Below are positions 52,525 through 64,000 of a stretch of DNA of 64,000 nt, piece after piece. Position numbers and translations under genes: made by a program. Where the stretch lies: the NCBI RefSeq assembly GCF_033568475.1, contig NC_133121.1:2046001-2110000 (forward strand), given 5' to 3'. The notes under the pieces were generated by a model. It did no database searches. It saw only the letters and a program-made list of their open reading frames with translations, and had not been told where the DNA came from. Source of the stretch: Henckelia pumila (taxonomy: Eukaryota; Streptophyta; Magnoliopsida; Lamiales; Gesneriaceae). Positions within the stretch are counted from its first letter, which is position 1; the number at the start of each line of letters is the position of its first letter.

Positions 52525-53757
52525 ATGGGCTATTCGGCTCGTGGGTACCGAGCTAGGATTTGCGTGAATGAAATGAGTGATGTGCGGAAAATTGGGTTGA
52601 ATTCTCAGACCCTTTTGGTGATCAAGCTTCCTGATTCATGGGCTTTGCGTATCTTGTCGAGATCTCTGTTCTTGGCGCTGGTTTTGATGGCATTGCCGTC
52701 GCTTGGCTATATGATGAGAACTTCCACTTCCAATTCGGATATCACCACTGTCGATGGCTTCAAGATTTTACCAGTTCTTTTACGCGATTTAATGGACGAA
52801 GGGCTTGTCAAGAAAGGCCAGAAAGGGATGGTTCTAGGCGCTGGAATTGGTGTGAATGATAAAGATTTCGAGTTCTTGAGAAACTGTGGCATTGATTTGG
52901 TGGTTGCCGATGATGGCATAATTGATGCGAGCCAGGTGTTTGATTTTATATTTGTGAGGAGCCTCAGTGGATTTGAGTCGATCGATCGATCTCTTAAAGA
53001 GGGTAGCATCGTGATCTCGCAATTTGGGAGTGATCCCTCCGACGAGTTGCATTTTCTTGGAAATTATAAAATTGTATACCTCAGGAGATTCGAGTACACA
53101 GTGGTGGCAATGAAGAAAGTCGGGGTGTCACCGAATGGCTCTGCATTCCCCCCGACGAGGCGAGCTTCTTCTGTCGATGACAACGCATCCGAGGAGGAGA
53201 AGAAAGCTGCGTTGAATGGCTTGGAGGACGCTTTCCTTGAGCCGCCTACAAGAGCATTATTGAGGAAAAGATCACGCTTCTCATCAAGAAAGATCAAGTT
53301 TCTTCCTGATCTGTTGAAAGACTCTTTGGAGGAGTATCCTCGGCGAATCTTCATATCCGACGACACGAGTGCATTAGGCTGGTTTTACAAGAACTATCCC
53401 ATGAGAGATCAAGAATTCGAGGTCTATGACATGGAGATCGCCGGCAACCTACTCCACAAGATTCATCATGATCACAATGGTGAGATCATGCCTCAAGAAA
53501 CAGGGGTGTCGGCTTGGTTATCGAAGAACGTGAGGCAGAAAGACTACGTCGTGATGAAAGCGGAGGCGGAGGTGGTGGAGGAGTTGCTCAAAGACAAAAC
53601 CATAAGCCTTGTGGATGAGTTGTTCTTGGAATGCAAGAACCAGTGGCAGCATGGAAAGAAGAAGATCAATGGAAGTAAAAGGGCTTATTGGCAGTGTTTG
53701 GCTTTGTATGGAAAAGTGAGGGATGAAGGAATTGCCGTGCACCAATGGTGGAGTTGA
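52525..53757 (+). CDS. DUF7870-containing membrane protein (methyltransferase-like)
   Basis: This is a single-exon gene of 410 residues. It matches the plant family of At3g53400/At1g58120, now described by DUF7870; some members are labelled as methyltransferase-like. A single hydrophobic segment at about residues 40-62 (ILSRSLFLALVLMALPSLGY) after a basic N-terminus predicts a type II membrane protein, probably of the Golgi or ER. The soluble part starts near 75. GQKGMVLGAGIGVNDKDFEF (about 100-120) resembles a Rossmann-like glycine loop, but I see no sure catalytic residues. The C-terminus ends KVRDEGIAVHQWWS, typical of the family. The first ATG after the uORF was taken as start. The biochemical function is not known. 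Confidence 0.88.
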   Translation: MGYSARGYRARICVNEMSDVRKIGLNSQTLLVIKLPDSWALRILSRSLFLALVLMALPSLGYMMRTSTSNSDITTVDGFKILPVLLRDLMDEGLVKKGQKGMVLGAGIGVNDKDFEFLRNCGIDLVVADDGIIDASQVFDFIFVRSLSGFESIDRSLKEGSIVISQFGSDPSDELHFLGNYKIVYLRRFEYTVVAMKKVGVSPNGSAFPPTRRASSVDDNASEEEKKAALNGLEDAFLEPPTRALLRKRSRFSSRKIKFLPDLLKDSLEEYPRRIFISDDTSALGWFYKNYPMRDQEFEVYDMEIAGNLLHKIHHDHNGEIMPQETGVSAWLSKNVRQKDYVVMKAEAEVVEELLKDKTISLVDELFLECKNQWQHGKKKINGSKRAYWQCLALYGKVRDEGIAVHQWWS

Positions 53758-55318
53758 TTGGTTTTTCCTCAAATTTTCATATTTTTTTATGGTTTCAAGT
53801 TGTGTTTCTTCTGAATTTAGAATGTTTGCTTGGTAACGTACATAATATTGTTATTAGAATGCTTCTAGTTTTCGGTTCTTGGTAGTGAAATTGTTTTACG
53901 TTCATGTTTAGACTTTTAAGGACTTATTTATTTATTCTTTTTACTTATTGAGAATCTATAGGTGCATTTTTTCAAGTTAATGACTCATATTTTGCAATTA
54001 TTATATCGGTTTTGGTTCCGTCTATTTATCTTTTACAAATAAATATATCACCTCTAATTGTGAAAGTTGATATATATGTTTTTATATATTTATTTATTTT
54101 ATTTAAGTTAGTAATTAATGTCCATTCACTTATAATTTATTTCACATTATCCTCTTCAAAAAAAAAAATTTTATTTCACATTATCGATTATATGATTGAA
54201 AAACTACTTTAATATCTAAACCATTTTCATAGTTAAAAAGTTAAAAGTTTAAATTTAATTAATATATTTTTAAAAATAAATTAATGAAAATTATTGTTGA
54301 ATTTACTTAAATCTTATTATTTAAATTATTCTGTTATAGAATTTTCCGACCTCTAATGTGATTCATTTGACAAAAAAGGAATTTTTTTGCATGATCGTAA
54401 GAATATTTAGAACCAATAACATATCTGGCATAGTATATATTTGAATATAACCAATAATCTAAAATTTACAATAAGTTGAAATAAAAGGTTCAGTTACAAA
54501 ACTCTTCGATTTGTTACAAATCATTAATTGATTTAACGATGTTAAGATTTAAGATATCTCCAATATTTTTTCTTATGAATTAATACCTACAATCAATCAT
54601 CATCAGATGTATTCACAACTCATTGTACATTTTACTCCAACTATATTACATAAATTTGACATCACTTCTGACAATTATTCTCCTTACAAAGAATTGATAT
54701 ACAATCAGTAAATTAATTTTCACGATAAAGTTAAAAGGGAAAGTTGAGTTATTAAAATCTTAAAACTTCTTATTTGTAGTAATCTTGATTAATTGAAGTA
54801 GTACAAGACGGAGCAGCCTATGTAATATAAATCAATTCAATTTTAATAAATTATATGCAAAATCACACTAGTTAACATTAAATATCTCAACCTTTAACTA
54901 ATTCATACAAAACATTCAGAAATTAAAAGAAGATGGAGTAACAATATTTAAAAATGAATAAGAGTTCAAAATACGAAAATCTAGCTTTCCTCGTAATCCA
55001 CCGTGTGTTGATGTAGTTTTCAAGACACCGTACTCATAAATTTTTGCAGTAAAATTACTTACAGCAGTTGCACAGGTAAATTACATCCTAAACAGATTTT
55101 AAATAAATTTATAGAACCCAAAGAAAATATTCTTAAGAGGGTTCATATATGAAAAAATCTATACATATCAAAACCGTACATATATACAACAATGATGGTA
55201 TTCTCCTAAACGTAATCAAGGGCAAGGGAAGCCAACTGAGAGACAAAAGAAGAGTCCAAAATTGGTTACTAAAGGACCGGAAAAGGACTACGTAAAAAAT
55301 CTACTGTATGTGGTTTGT
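53758..55318. other. AT-rich spacer between DUF7870 and TAF1 genes
   Basis: The two flanking genes end toward each other here. The outer parts should be their 3' untranslated regions. The middle is AT-rich with short low-complexity frames only. No transposon ends are evident. Confidence 0.55.
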
Positions 55319-58300
55319 TCAATCAATCCCAGCCTCTGCTTCACACAAGTCTGCGTCAAATTGATCTAACAAGTAGTCACAGAGCTCAAGAAGTTGGTCA
55401 GCAAGAGGAGGAATACCTGGATTACGTCGGTCATTGTATCTATGAGCATTAAACACAATCTGATATACGTCGTGCCTAAAATCATCACGATTTTTGTACT
55501 CCATTCTCCTGACTTTATCTCTAATTGTTGCCAAATCCATGGGATGGTCAATGATGTCTAAATAATCAGGAGCTTCTTTCTTGGACACTGGCTTTACAAA
55601 TAGGTAGGATATCTCTTTCCTGTCTTTCAGTGTCTCCACAATGTTTTCCAAGATGTTTGACAAACCGACCTGCAAACTCAATGGAAATGCACTGAATGTA
55701 AGTTTGTTATTCAACTTAAGAAAGACAAGCTGCGTGAATGACAACCACTCACCTCTCCACCCCTTCTCCGTTTAGACGGCTGGGGGTACTCTGGAGCATG
55801 CTTTACATACTCTGAGGACGGCCTCCTCAGCACCATTCTGTCTTTCTCTGGCATTCTTCTGTCGTTTCTTCTCAGAGGAACATCGTCCGAGTAATCATCC
55901 CTCATTTCATGGCTCCTCTTTTTTGTCTTCTTTGCCCTTGCTGTTGCTTTCTTTAGCTCTTCTTCTTCTTCCCTCTCTCTTCTAATGCCATTTGCATACA
56001 TCATTATGTATGCTGGCTGCTCTTCAGTGTTCCTCACCTTTTCTAACCTCTTGTATCTTTCTTCCTGTTGTCTCTCAGGCTTTCTCCTTTTCTCTTCCTC
56101 CCACCATTCGTTACTCTCTGCCCCTCTCGTCCTAGATGGTTCTTCATAAAAGGTTTTGATTTCATGCTCCTTACGCATATCAAACCTTGACAATTCAGCA
56201 ATCTTCTTCGTTTTCCTGTAGTCAAAATCAAAACTTCCATCCAGGTAATTATCATCTAAATTAACCATCTCCTTTGGCTGTTTGATAATAATTTTCTTGC
56301 GATGCTGGTCTCTATCAGCCTCCACTGGAGGTTTTATAACAATGGAGGGTTTATGAGGTTCAACCAGCAAATCGTCAGGCTTTGTTTTGTTTGAAAATAT
56401 TATTTTATTGACTTTGACAGTCGCTTTGTTTCCTGTATCGTAATCTGATATAATCTGTTTATCCGAGCCTTGTGACGTTTCTGAAAACTTGTCAGAAGCA
56501 CCACACTTGACTTTGAGAGTTTTTGCCTTCGAAGTAGGTTTATCATCTTCTATGACTTCAAAACCAACAACCTTTGTCACATTTTTCGGAAAAATACTCC
56601 TTGAAAGAGATTTTTGCTGACTTGACTCAGCTTGATCTATGAAATTAGATTTCGCTGACAACTTCCCAAGATCTGTGCTTTCCACTCGTGTTTCAGAATC
56701 TTCACCATACTTGGGGCAGTTCTTGTTGGTCCTCATATGACCAAGCTGATTTAGTTAAGAAAATAGATAATGGTATGATTCAGCGTTCTTGGCTGAAAAT
56801 TGCAAAACATAGCTGCTAGAGACAAACCTGACCACATGCTCCACAAACAAAACTCTCTCTTGCCGATTTCTTTTCCTTGATCGCCTATTTTTCAAGAAGA
56901 TAAAGAGTTTCATATCAGCTGTGCAACACGTGAGATAAAAGAAGACATTCAAGGAAAAGATAATTCAGTAATCAGTATTGTAACCTATCTAATATCCAGT
57001 AGCAGCACTGACTATCTGAATATTTAAAAGGTAAAATTTTCATTTGTACAGGAAAAGTACCCTACAATCAAGCAAATGCAAATGTGGCTCCCCACCTACC
57101 AGAAAACACAAGATATATTGTGCTTCAGACGATTTTTTTAATAGAAGGCAGCCAGGCTACTAAGAAACTAGTCAGAACAAATTACTTCAGCATACCATAT
57201 GGCAAACAACCACAAGCTATATCCTGCTCTAATCTATATATAAATGAAAGGTTAGAAGGAGCAACTTACATTCATTCCATCTGCCAATATTTTAACTTTT
57301 TTATTCAATAATCCCATTTGTTCGATGTCATTTTTTTTCTTCACTTTTGCTTTCCCAGGCAGGTTCATTCTAGCAGACAAGTCCATCTGAATAAAAAAAT
57401 AAAGAATATTATAAAGTTAATCATCAATAATAATGGAACCATAATCGAATAATGTTGTGAATATTCAGTGTTAGACATGAGGTACATATATACATGGACC
57501 TCCTTTTGCTCCTTAATAAAAATATCAGTTGGAACAGAAAGACCCTCAGTTTGCACATGTCTTTTAGCAGCACCATTGCCCTTTTTAATTACATCAGCAT
57601 GTTCAGGCACATATTTTAATTTAGAGGTCTGTCCAGCTTGCACTTCTACTGGTCTTGTCTTCTTCCTGTTTTTTCGGTCAGCTTCATCCTCTGCAAAATC
57701 ATTTTTATGGTCAGATGTTGCAGTCTGAGATAACCAACATACAGATTACCTATCAAAATTACAGCTAGGGAGAGAATTATTTCACCAGAATTCAGTGCCA
57801 AACTACTTTCACTGAAAGCATTATCAGTGGTCCATAGGCGGAATTCAGACTTCAAAAGCACATAAAAGGCCGATGGTTTAGGGAGAGAATGCACAAGAAT
57901 GTCATTTTTTTTTTACATAAAAACATAGATGAAAGAGGCAAGTGTTCTACAAGCATGGGAATTGTCCTCTGGGTATTAGCACCCAGTCGCTGCAATTTTT
58001 CTATCGAACGATTTTACATCATCCATATTGTCAACAATAACTCGTGTTCATGCGGTCATCAAAAAATTAAGATGGCGGTTGGCTGGACTTTCATCTCAAC
58101 TAAACTCAAAGGTTATGAAACTAAAATTTAGTGGTAAATTTTTTCAATGTTGTTTGGAAAAACGTGTTGCAAGTAGATGGAAGGAAGTGTACTGATGTGA
58201 ATTTTTCAGTTGAATTGAGCTTGACAGCCAACATAAACAGGGCTTAGATTACGCATCAGAACCATTCCTATAGATTAACAAATCACTATAAAAATGTGGC

Positions 58301-61300
58301 ACGGTCAGATTTCATGAAGAGGTTCACAAGCATCCTGTATTTATGAATCCAGAAAAAAATTGTACCATCCATTAGCATCCTGCACAATTCTGCTGCTTCT
58401 GCAGCCTCATCTTCGATCTCTTCTTCTGCCTGAGTTTGAAATGGGCGCCTTCTCATTTTTAGGCCCTTGACACCATCAACATTATCATGCTTAGATTCAT
58501 AATGACTGTCTTCACCCTCTTCACCTTCTTCTGCATCCAAAAGATTTTCCAGATCCCCGGCGAAGGAATCCAAGTCACTGTTAGCTTCTGATTCACTCTC
58601 ATTCTCCTCTCCATCACCAGCACAAAGACTTTGAACTTGTCGATCCCATATTTCTTGACATTTTTCTCTAGTTTGCTGCTGAAGCTGCAAAAAAGACATA
58701 CGCTGTCCTCTAGCGAATTTGCTTACTGTTGTTGGATCAACTTTAACACCTGACGCAGCTTGCTCACTAGAAAGCTTGCGTATCAAAGCAATTCGGTGCC
58801 ATCGAGTTTGTTTGGCTATCTGCTCCTCTGGAACATTGAATTTGAGGAGAAGCTGCATGTAAACATAGACATAACTACCATAAACTTAATTTTACAAACT
58901 CCATAATAAACAAATCATTATAAGTAATGAATTCACGGCATTATTCCTAATCATTTAACTAGCACTAACGACAGAATCTTACATGTAATTCTGAATACAA
59001 TCCCAAGTAATCCGATAGGATAACTTCAAAAGAATCAGAAACGCCAAAAAAAAAACGCTAGAATGAGCGAACTGATGCCATCAGTTAGACCCCTGACTTT
59101 TGGGTACTACCAAGACCTTGATAAAATGAAGATATTCAATTTGGAAGTGATTCACATAAGTTAAGAGGACAATATTTCAGAGAAACACATTGCCTAAGAA
59201 ATACTAAGAACAGCACAGACGCAATATTCGATCTCATGTTCCACTTGCCATCATTGCTCCCGTCCCCCACCATGGCTGATATCTAGCATAAAAATTGAGA
59301 AGCAGTGCAAAAGGCATACATCTACGGGAAGGTATCAAACGCATTTAAATTTATACAAGGATAGAGGGATGTACCCACAAGGGAAATGAAAAACATAAAG
59401 ATTTCTCTAAAAAAACAATGGTTGAGGACCAGTAATAACCAACATCAAAAAGCTTAACAATTGAGGTTAAAGAATTCATGTCTCATGTGTTCAAACAAGC
59501 AGCGCACTTGAAGGATTTCAAAAGCACAATCAACAAACCTCTCTCGCAGCCTCCATGCTCAATCTGCGAAGATCAGCATCTGTTCCAGTCACAGTCGATC
59601 CCTTACCAACAACTGGCTTCTTTTTCACTATTGAATTTGAAATTGGAGCTTTCGGAGTCGCACGAACATAACTGAAACCTAGGCCCCTCCCTGAAGGGTC
59701 ACCAACACCAGTAATCTCAAGGCGCTCGATATTTTCTCTATCCTGAATATCGAAGAGCAGCTAATTTTTTTTATCTATGAACGTAACAGATGAAAACAAT
59801 AATTTATATATTAAAATGATGCGAGTATCATTATTTAGAAATAGATCAACCGGAACGGCATCTTAATATCTTTCCACAAGAATAATAAATGATACAAAAT
59901 TTTATAAATTCAATTTATCCGCGGTGGTCGAATCAATAATTGCATAATAATGCAATTGTCAGCCCGCACACTACAACAATGTGAATAATTACTGTTTATT
60001 TAGATAAACAAATTGAGAAAGGAAAAGGTACATAAATTCCGATATTCTATGAATAACTCTCGAGGACACTTCATGAATTTGGTTGTCAAAGATGAAGCGG
60101 CAGACCCTAGACATACTTCAAATACATATTACTGAGGTTACCCAGCAACTAGAGTGATCCAAAGGTATACCAAATAATTTAATCATATATAGACCAATCT
60201 GCATTGCCGATCTAAGCTGCTTCAGATGGCAAACAGTTTCACCTAAAGTGCAAACAAAGTTATGCAGCATAGAGCAATAATTTTAAGCATCCTCTTAGAA
60301 TTTATATAATAGAACTTAGAGCATTAAATTAATAGATCGACCATAAATTCTCATGTTTGTAACCTGACATTCATGGCTTGTGCAATAGATTTTTTGGTAC
60401 AGTTAAAGATATTTGGTTCTAAAACATGTATAACTTTCAGCAGCATAATCCCTTTTGCAACATGAACAAAAAACAAAGGATATCACTTTGAGATTTCTTT
60501 ATCAATAAATTTCTTGTTATTGGAAGAGGGAAATATATGTAAAATATTTCTATCACATATGTTAAGATTTCGAGATAATAGTTGTTGCATTCTCCAGGAA
60601 GCTGAATTACGCCATGTTATACGAGTATATGATATGCTGACACAAGCAACCCAACACATGGTAAATATAAAATAAATCAATCAAAGAATTTTGGTTGAGA
60701 CCAACCAATACCACAGAAGAAGAAATAAATGAAAGGAAGACAGCTAAAAGGAAACTAAAGACAGCATAGTTCTCACATTGTATAGTGCCTTACTGATAGC
60801 TAATTACTGCAAGTTACAACCAAATACAAAATCGGACTAATGCAAACGCTTACTAGTTGAAATTATTAACTACCACAGATGTTGAATGAGCACAATTTGA
60901 TCTTCGAAAAGAGTAGCCAAAAGCGAATGGGAGGGAAGGGGGTAGGAGAGAGAGGGCAAGGTGCACAATAAAACTATAGACTTAGATTACCTGGTTTGTA
61001 CAGGAAACAAAATTACTACTCAAGTTCCATGGAGTTATCTGCAGTTCCCTCTCAATATGCGATGCAGCAGCCAAAGTAATTGCTTCATCTGGAAGCTGAT
61101 TCATTGCAGATGATAGGCCTGTGGGAAGAGTCAGTCTAGTAATTCCCAAACGCTTTAGCCTGTATAAGCCAGCTTGCATGCTCTCATAAGCGCACACCTA
61201 GGCACGCACATATGAAAGAAAAAACAGTAACTATAAATAGACAGTATTGTTTCACTAATTCAATGCTTTTAATTGCAAGGATCTGAAATGAGATCGAGAT

Positions 61301-63666
61301 ATCAAGCATAGTCATTTTCTTCCATTCTCTCTCCTTCCAACCCTTTAGGCAACCAAGTCTCCTAAGATTATAATCCTCACAAATCTGATCATTTTTTTTT
61401 GGATAGGAAACTCGAATATTATATATAAAATTATGGAAGATCATTACAAGTGTGAAACAGAGGTCAACACACTACAAAAAGCTAAAAACTGAAAGAGCTA
61501 ACTCAAAATAATGCTCCAATCCCTATACACCTCTGACAGTCTGACACCGAAAAATATTTAAAGTCCGCAGACGATTGAAGCCGCCAAGGAACCCTAAACT
61601 TTATCTCATCCCAACAGTCAATAGTTGAGTCTTCTATATCTTCAAAAATCTTCTTGTTTCTCTCCAACCACATGGACCAACAAATGCAATGTTCTACCCT
61701 ATTCCAGAAAGTCCTCCCTTTCTGATCTTACAATGCAATGCATCCAAATATGCAGAAGCATTTCATCATTTGATTCCATCAGACACTTTCCAAAAATTTC
61801 CAAAATAATGACCAACATGTGAAACTTATACGAGAATTGAAAATACACTACGTCTTCTTTGCATGTGTGCTTATAATATAAGAAATCGATCACCCTTCTG
61901 CTCAAGTCAAAATCAAAAAGCTTTCGACCATAAATTATTCATCTCACATAAAACCCTTTTCAAAGATAAAAAATTATTCATCTCACATAAAACCCTTTTC
62001 AAAGATAAAAATGATAAATGATAAACTCATTATAAATACTCACGTTTTCAGGCGTCACCATCCTTCTTAGCTCTTCCTCTGAGGGAATGCGAAAATTACG
62101 CTTCATAACCCAAAGAAAATGTCCATTTGCTCCTCTCTAGAGGCATATGTCAAAAAATGATTTAATTTAACACAAGGAAATTGACAACAATGAGATTGTT
62201 AAATTCAACTTAGCAGCAATATAATTAAAAGACACGCAATTTCTTTGTTTTCTTGATTTTATACTTCACAAGTGATTGGTTACTTAATAAGCTACATGTT
62301 TCCTTTTTCTTAATTTTTTTGTTTTTTCATGTCGTGTGTGAGGAAGAGAGGAAGGCATCATGCGCAAGAGTGGGTAAAATCAGAAGCAACTTCAAGTAAG
62401 TCAAGCAAAATACTATAGCAGGACTTGGACCTGAAAATCAGCACAATTTTTTAGCCTCTTCCGAAGAAATGCTTCAGACAAGCCGGGAAACATTGCAGAT
62501 AACTCGTCAACACGCATAGAAGGACGCAAACCACGTTTTTCCGCTGCACGAAACTCACGATACATGTAAACCAATAACCTGTTCATAATATAGAACTGGA
62601 CAACTTTTGACCCAGGAGACATAACCTCCACATGAGGCTCCTACAGGCAAACACAAACAAATAAGAATACTCAACATCAAAAATAGTTGGACAATTTCTA
62701 ATTTCTTATAACACTAACATAAGAAAAATCACAAACCAAAATTTTCACGAAACCATTGAAACATACTACAAGTCTGCGCCATTGGCAGGGATCAAGATTC
62801 CTAATCTATCATTAGTTGAATTATGTCAATAGCAAGTCCAGGGGTTTTTATACGTGACCACATGGAATACACAATTCCTTGCAGCAAAAAGCAATTATAT
62901 CAAAGAGCTAACTGGAAATAGATTATTCCACAAAATAATAGACAATAACCACTTGAAGTGTAAAAAATTTTAGCAAACAATTCAAAATCGATCGCTTCCA
63001 TCACTTAGAAGTTAAAAGCGCAAGCTTAATACCTTCTCAGGAGTAAGAAACACACAAGGGCATCGGAAAATAACTCATCTCTTAAAAGCAATTCATCTGG
63101 TTTTGATCCTATATGTATGTCAATTAGGAAATAGAAAGAATATGCTTTCACAATTTCCCAGAAAAAGGAGTTTGTTACCACGCATCACAATAGTCATGTG
63201 ATGACGCAATTTTCACAGAAAGCAACTGAGAAAAAACAGACAAAAGACTATATAACTCACATCTTGGAGATATCAAACAGGACGGCTGACAGTTTACTTT
63301 AAAAAATACAGCAAGAATGTCAGAATAACCTGTTGTCCAACAACATCAATCCTATCAATGCGTCTGATGGACAGTTTACCCTTTGCAGACCTCACTAACA
63401 GATAATCAGTTGTTGGCACCTTATGTCGAAAAATGGGTGCTTTATACATGTTAGTTTCCAGGCAGGACTGCTGGGAACCAGCTTTTAAATCTCCAAGAAA
63501 AGGGGATTTATCAGAAGGATCAAGGATGACAACACTCCCCAACTCATTATATCCATTTCGAAGCAAGGTCCCTGTTTGATCACCAGGGGAAGATTTTTGA
63601 TAGTACGTACAGAGTCTTGCACCCATCCCAGGATTACCGAGAAGCAGAGGTCTTTCCTCGCAATAC
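55319..63666 (-). CDS. TAF1: TFIID subunit TAF1, C-terminal 1081 residues (gene runs off the right edge)
   Basis: TAF1 is the scaffold subunit of TFIID. Eleven exons are visible and join in frame: 63666-63330, 62640-62431, 62136-62044, 61197-60991, 59742-59539, 58852-58366, 57690-57500, 57386-57270, 56884-56828, 56745-55753 and 55669-55319. The first five exons are the conserved TAF1 core, with YCEERPLLLGNPGMGARLCT, FRIPSEEELRRMVTPENV and ITPWNLSSNFVSCTNQDREN. Next come a basic/acidic linker and a zinc knuckle, CGACGQLGHMRTNKNCPKYG, split between two exons. A long charged exon follows, rich in Lys, Arg and Glu. The last exon is one bromodomain (YLFVKPVSKKEAPDYLDIID, then HPMDLATIRDKVRR). A single bromodomain is the plant form. 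The N-terminal part and start codon lie beyond 64000. Confidence 0.95.
61389..61905 (-). mobile_element. 5'-truncated LINE in a TAF1 intron
   Basis: On the minus strand, frames such as EMLLHIWMHCIVRSERED and CWSMWLERNKKIFEDIED match the zinc-knuckle/C-terminal end of plant LINE reverse transcriptase polyproteins (WxxWLERNxxIFED is typical). Translation continues to FRVPWRLQSSADFKYFSV and a stop, then ~170 bp of 3' trailer and a short A run at about 61391-61398. The element lies in the intron between 61197 and 62044 in the same orientation as TAF1. Only the 3' end remains, with a frame break between its two recognisable parts. The left limit of the element (toward 61905) is approximate. Confidence 0.65.
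61930..62010. repeat. ~40-bp tandem duplication in a TAF1 intron
   Basis: The phrase AATTATTCATCTCACATAAA followed by ACCCTTTTCAAAGATAAAAA occurs twice in a row without change, just beside the LINE fragment. It could be a junction scar of that insertion or replication slippage. Confidence 0.85.
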
Positions 63667-64000
63667 CTGTATAGCATAATAAACAATGAAAAGAAGACGG
63701 TAAGCTACTAACTGTGTTGTTGATGTGATAGGGCTTTTGTCAACCCTTTTGTCTGCGGGGAATTTCTTGCCCACTTTTTTTAGTAATTATTAACTTTATA
63801 TATTAATATATCTTTGTTTCTTATAAAAAAAAAACCTACTAAGTATTCAAAGCACAGGAACAAAGAATCTAACACTGGTATTAAAGAAAAATATTAGATG
63901 AAAAGAATAATAGGCAAGTGTAATAAACTTGTAAATTTATTCCACAGGGTTTTTGCAGTAAATAACTTCCAACTTTTACAACCTCAAAGGATATCACATA

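Overview
The window looks like nuclear DNA of a flowering plant, almost certainly a eudicot. It is AT-rich between genes, the genes have many short introns with GT/AG borders, and the gene families (EXORDIUM-like, NPH3/BTB, P-class PPR, SAC51-type bHLH with its conserved upstream peptide, plant TAF1 with one bromodomain) are plant types. An asterid is my guess only. Nothing bacterial or viral is active here, and I found no CRISPR array, rRNA or operon.

The first 14.5 kb hold no intact gene and are built from repeats. From the left there is a 73-bp tandem array (about 440-985), an irregular array of 35-60 bp units (about 1000-2095) and a short array of about 41 bp units (2147-2257). A roughly 1.6 kb block follows and recurs at 12842-14460. 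Between the two copies lies an array of ~460-bp units that resemble a duplicated exon plus intron read on the minus strand. This array has been interrupted by a non-autonomous hAT element (5163-6024, 8-bp target duplication) and by a clean solo LTR (8132-10850, 5-bp target duplication). Another hAT element (2847-3928, 8-bp duplication) sits in the first copy of the block.

From 20 kb the window becomes genic: an EXORDIUM-like cell-wall gene (+, 20320-21222); a nuclear poly(A)-binding protein gene (-, 23006-25041) head to head with a 20-exon MCM9 helicase gene (+, 26088-33213); tRNA-Leu(CAA) (+, 34505-34588); a mitochondrial-type PPR gene (+, 34736-36815); an NPH3/BTB gene (+, 41423-44072); a SAC51-type bHLH gene (-, 47011-48099) with its spliced 53-codon conserved uORF; a divergent DUF7870 gene (+, 52525-53757) with a 36-codon uORF; and the 3' two thirds of TAF1 (-, 55319 to beyond the right edge). 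I rebuilt the exon structures by hand, and every multi-exon gene closes in frame. The intergenic stretches hold MITEs, a hAT-like element next to an RNase H-like fragment, simple repeats and small tandem duplications.

The genes do not form one pathway. The most notable points are two neighbouring, divergently transcribed genes that both carry peptide uORFs, the exon-like tandem array with its nested insertions, and the head-to-head PABN/MCM9 pair.
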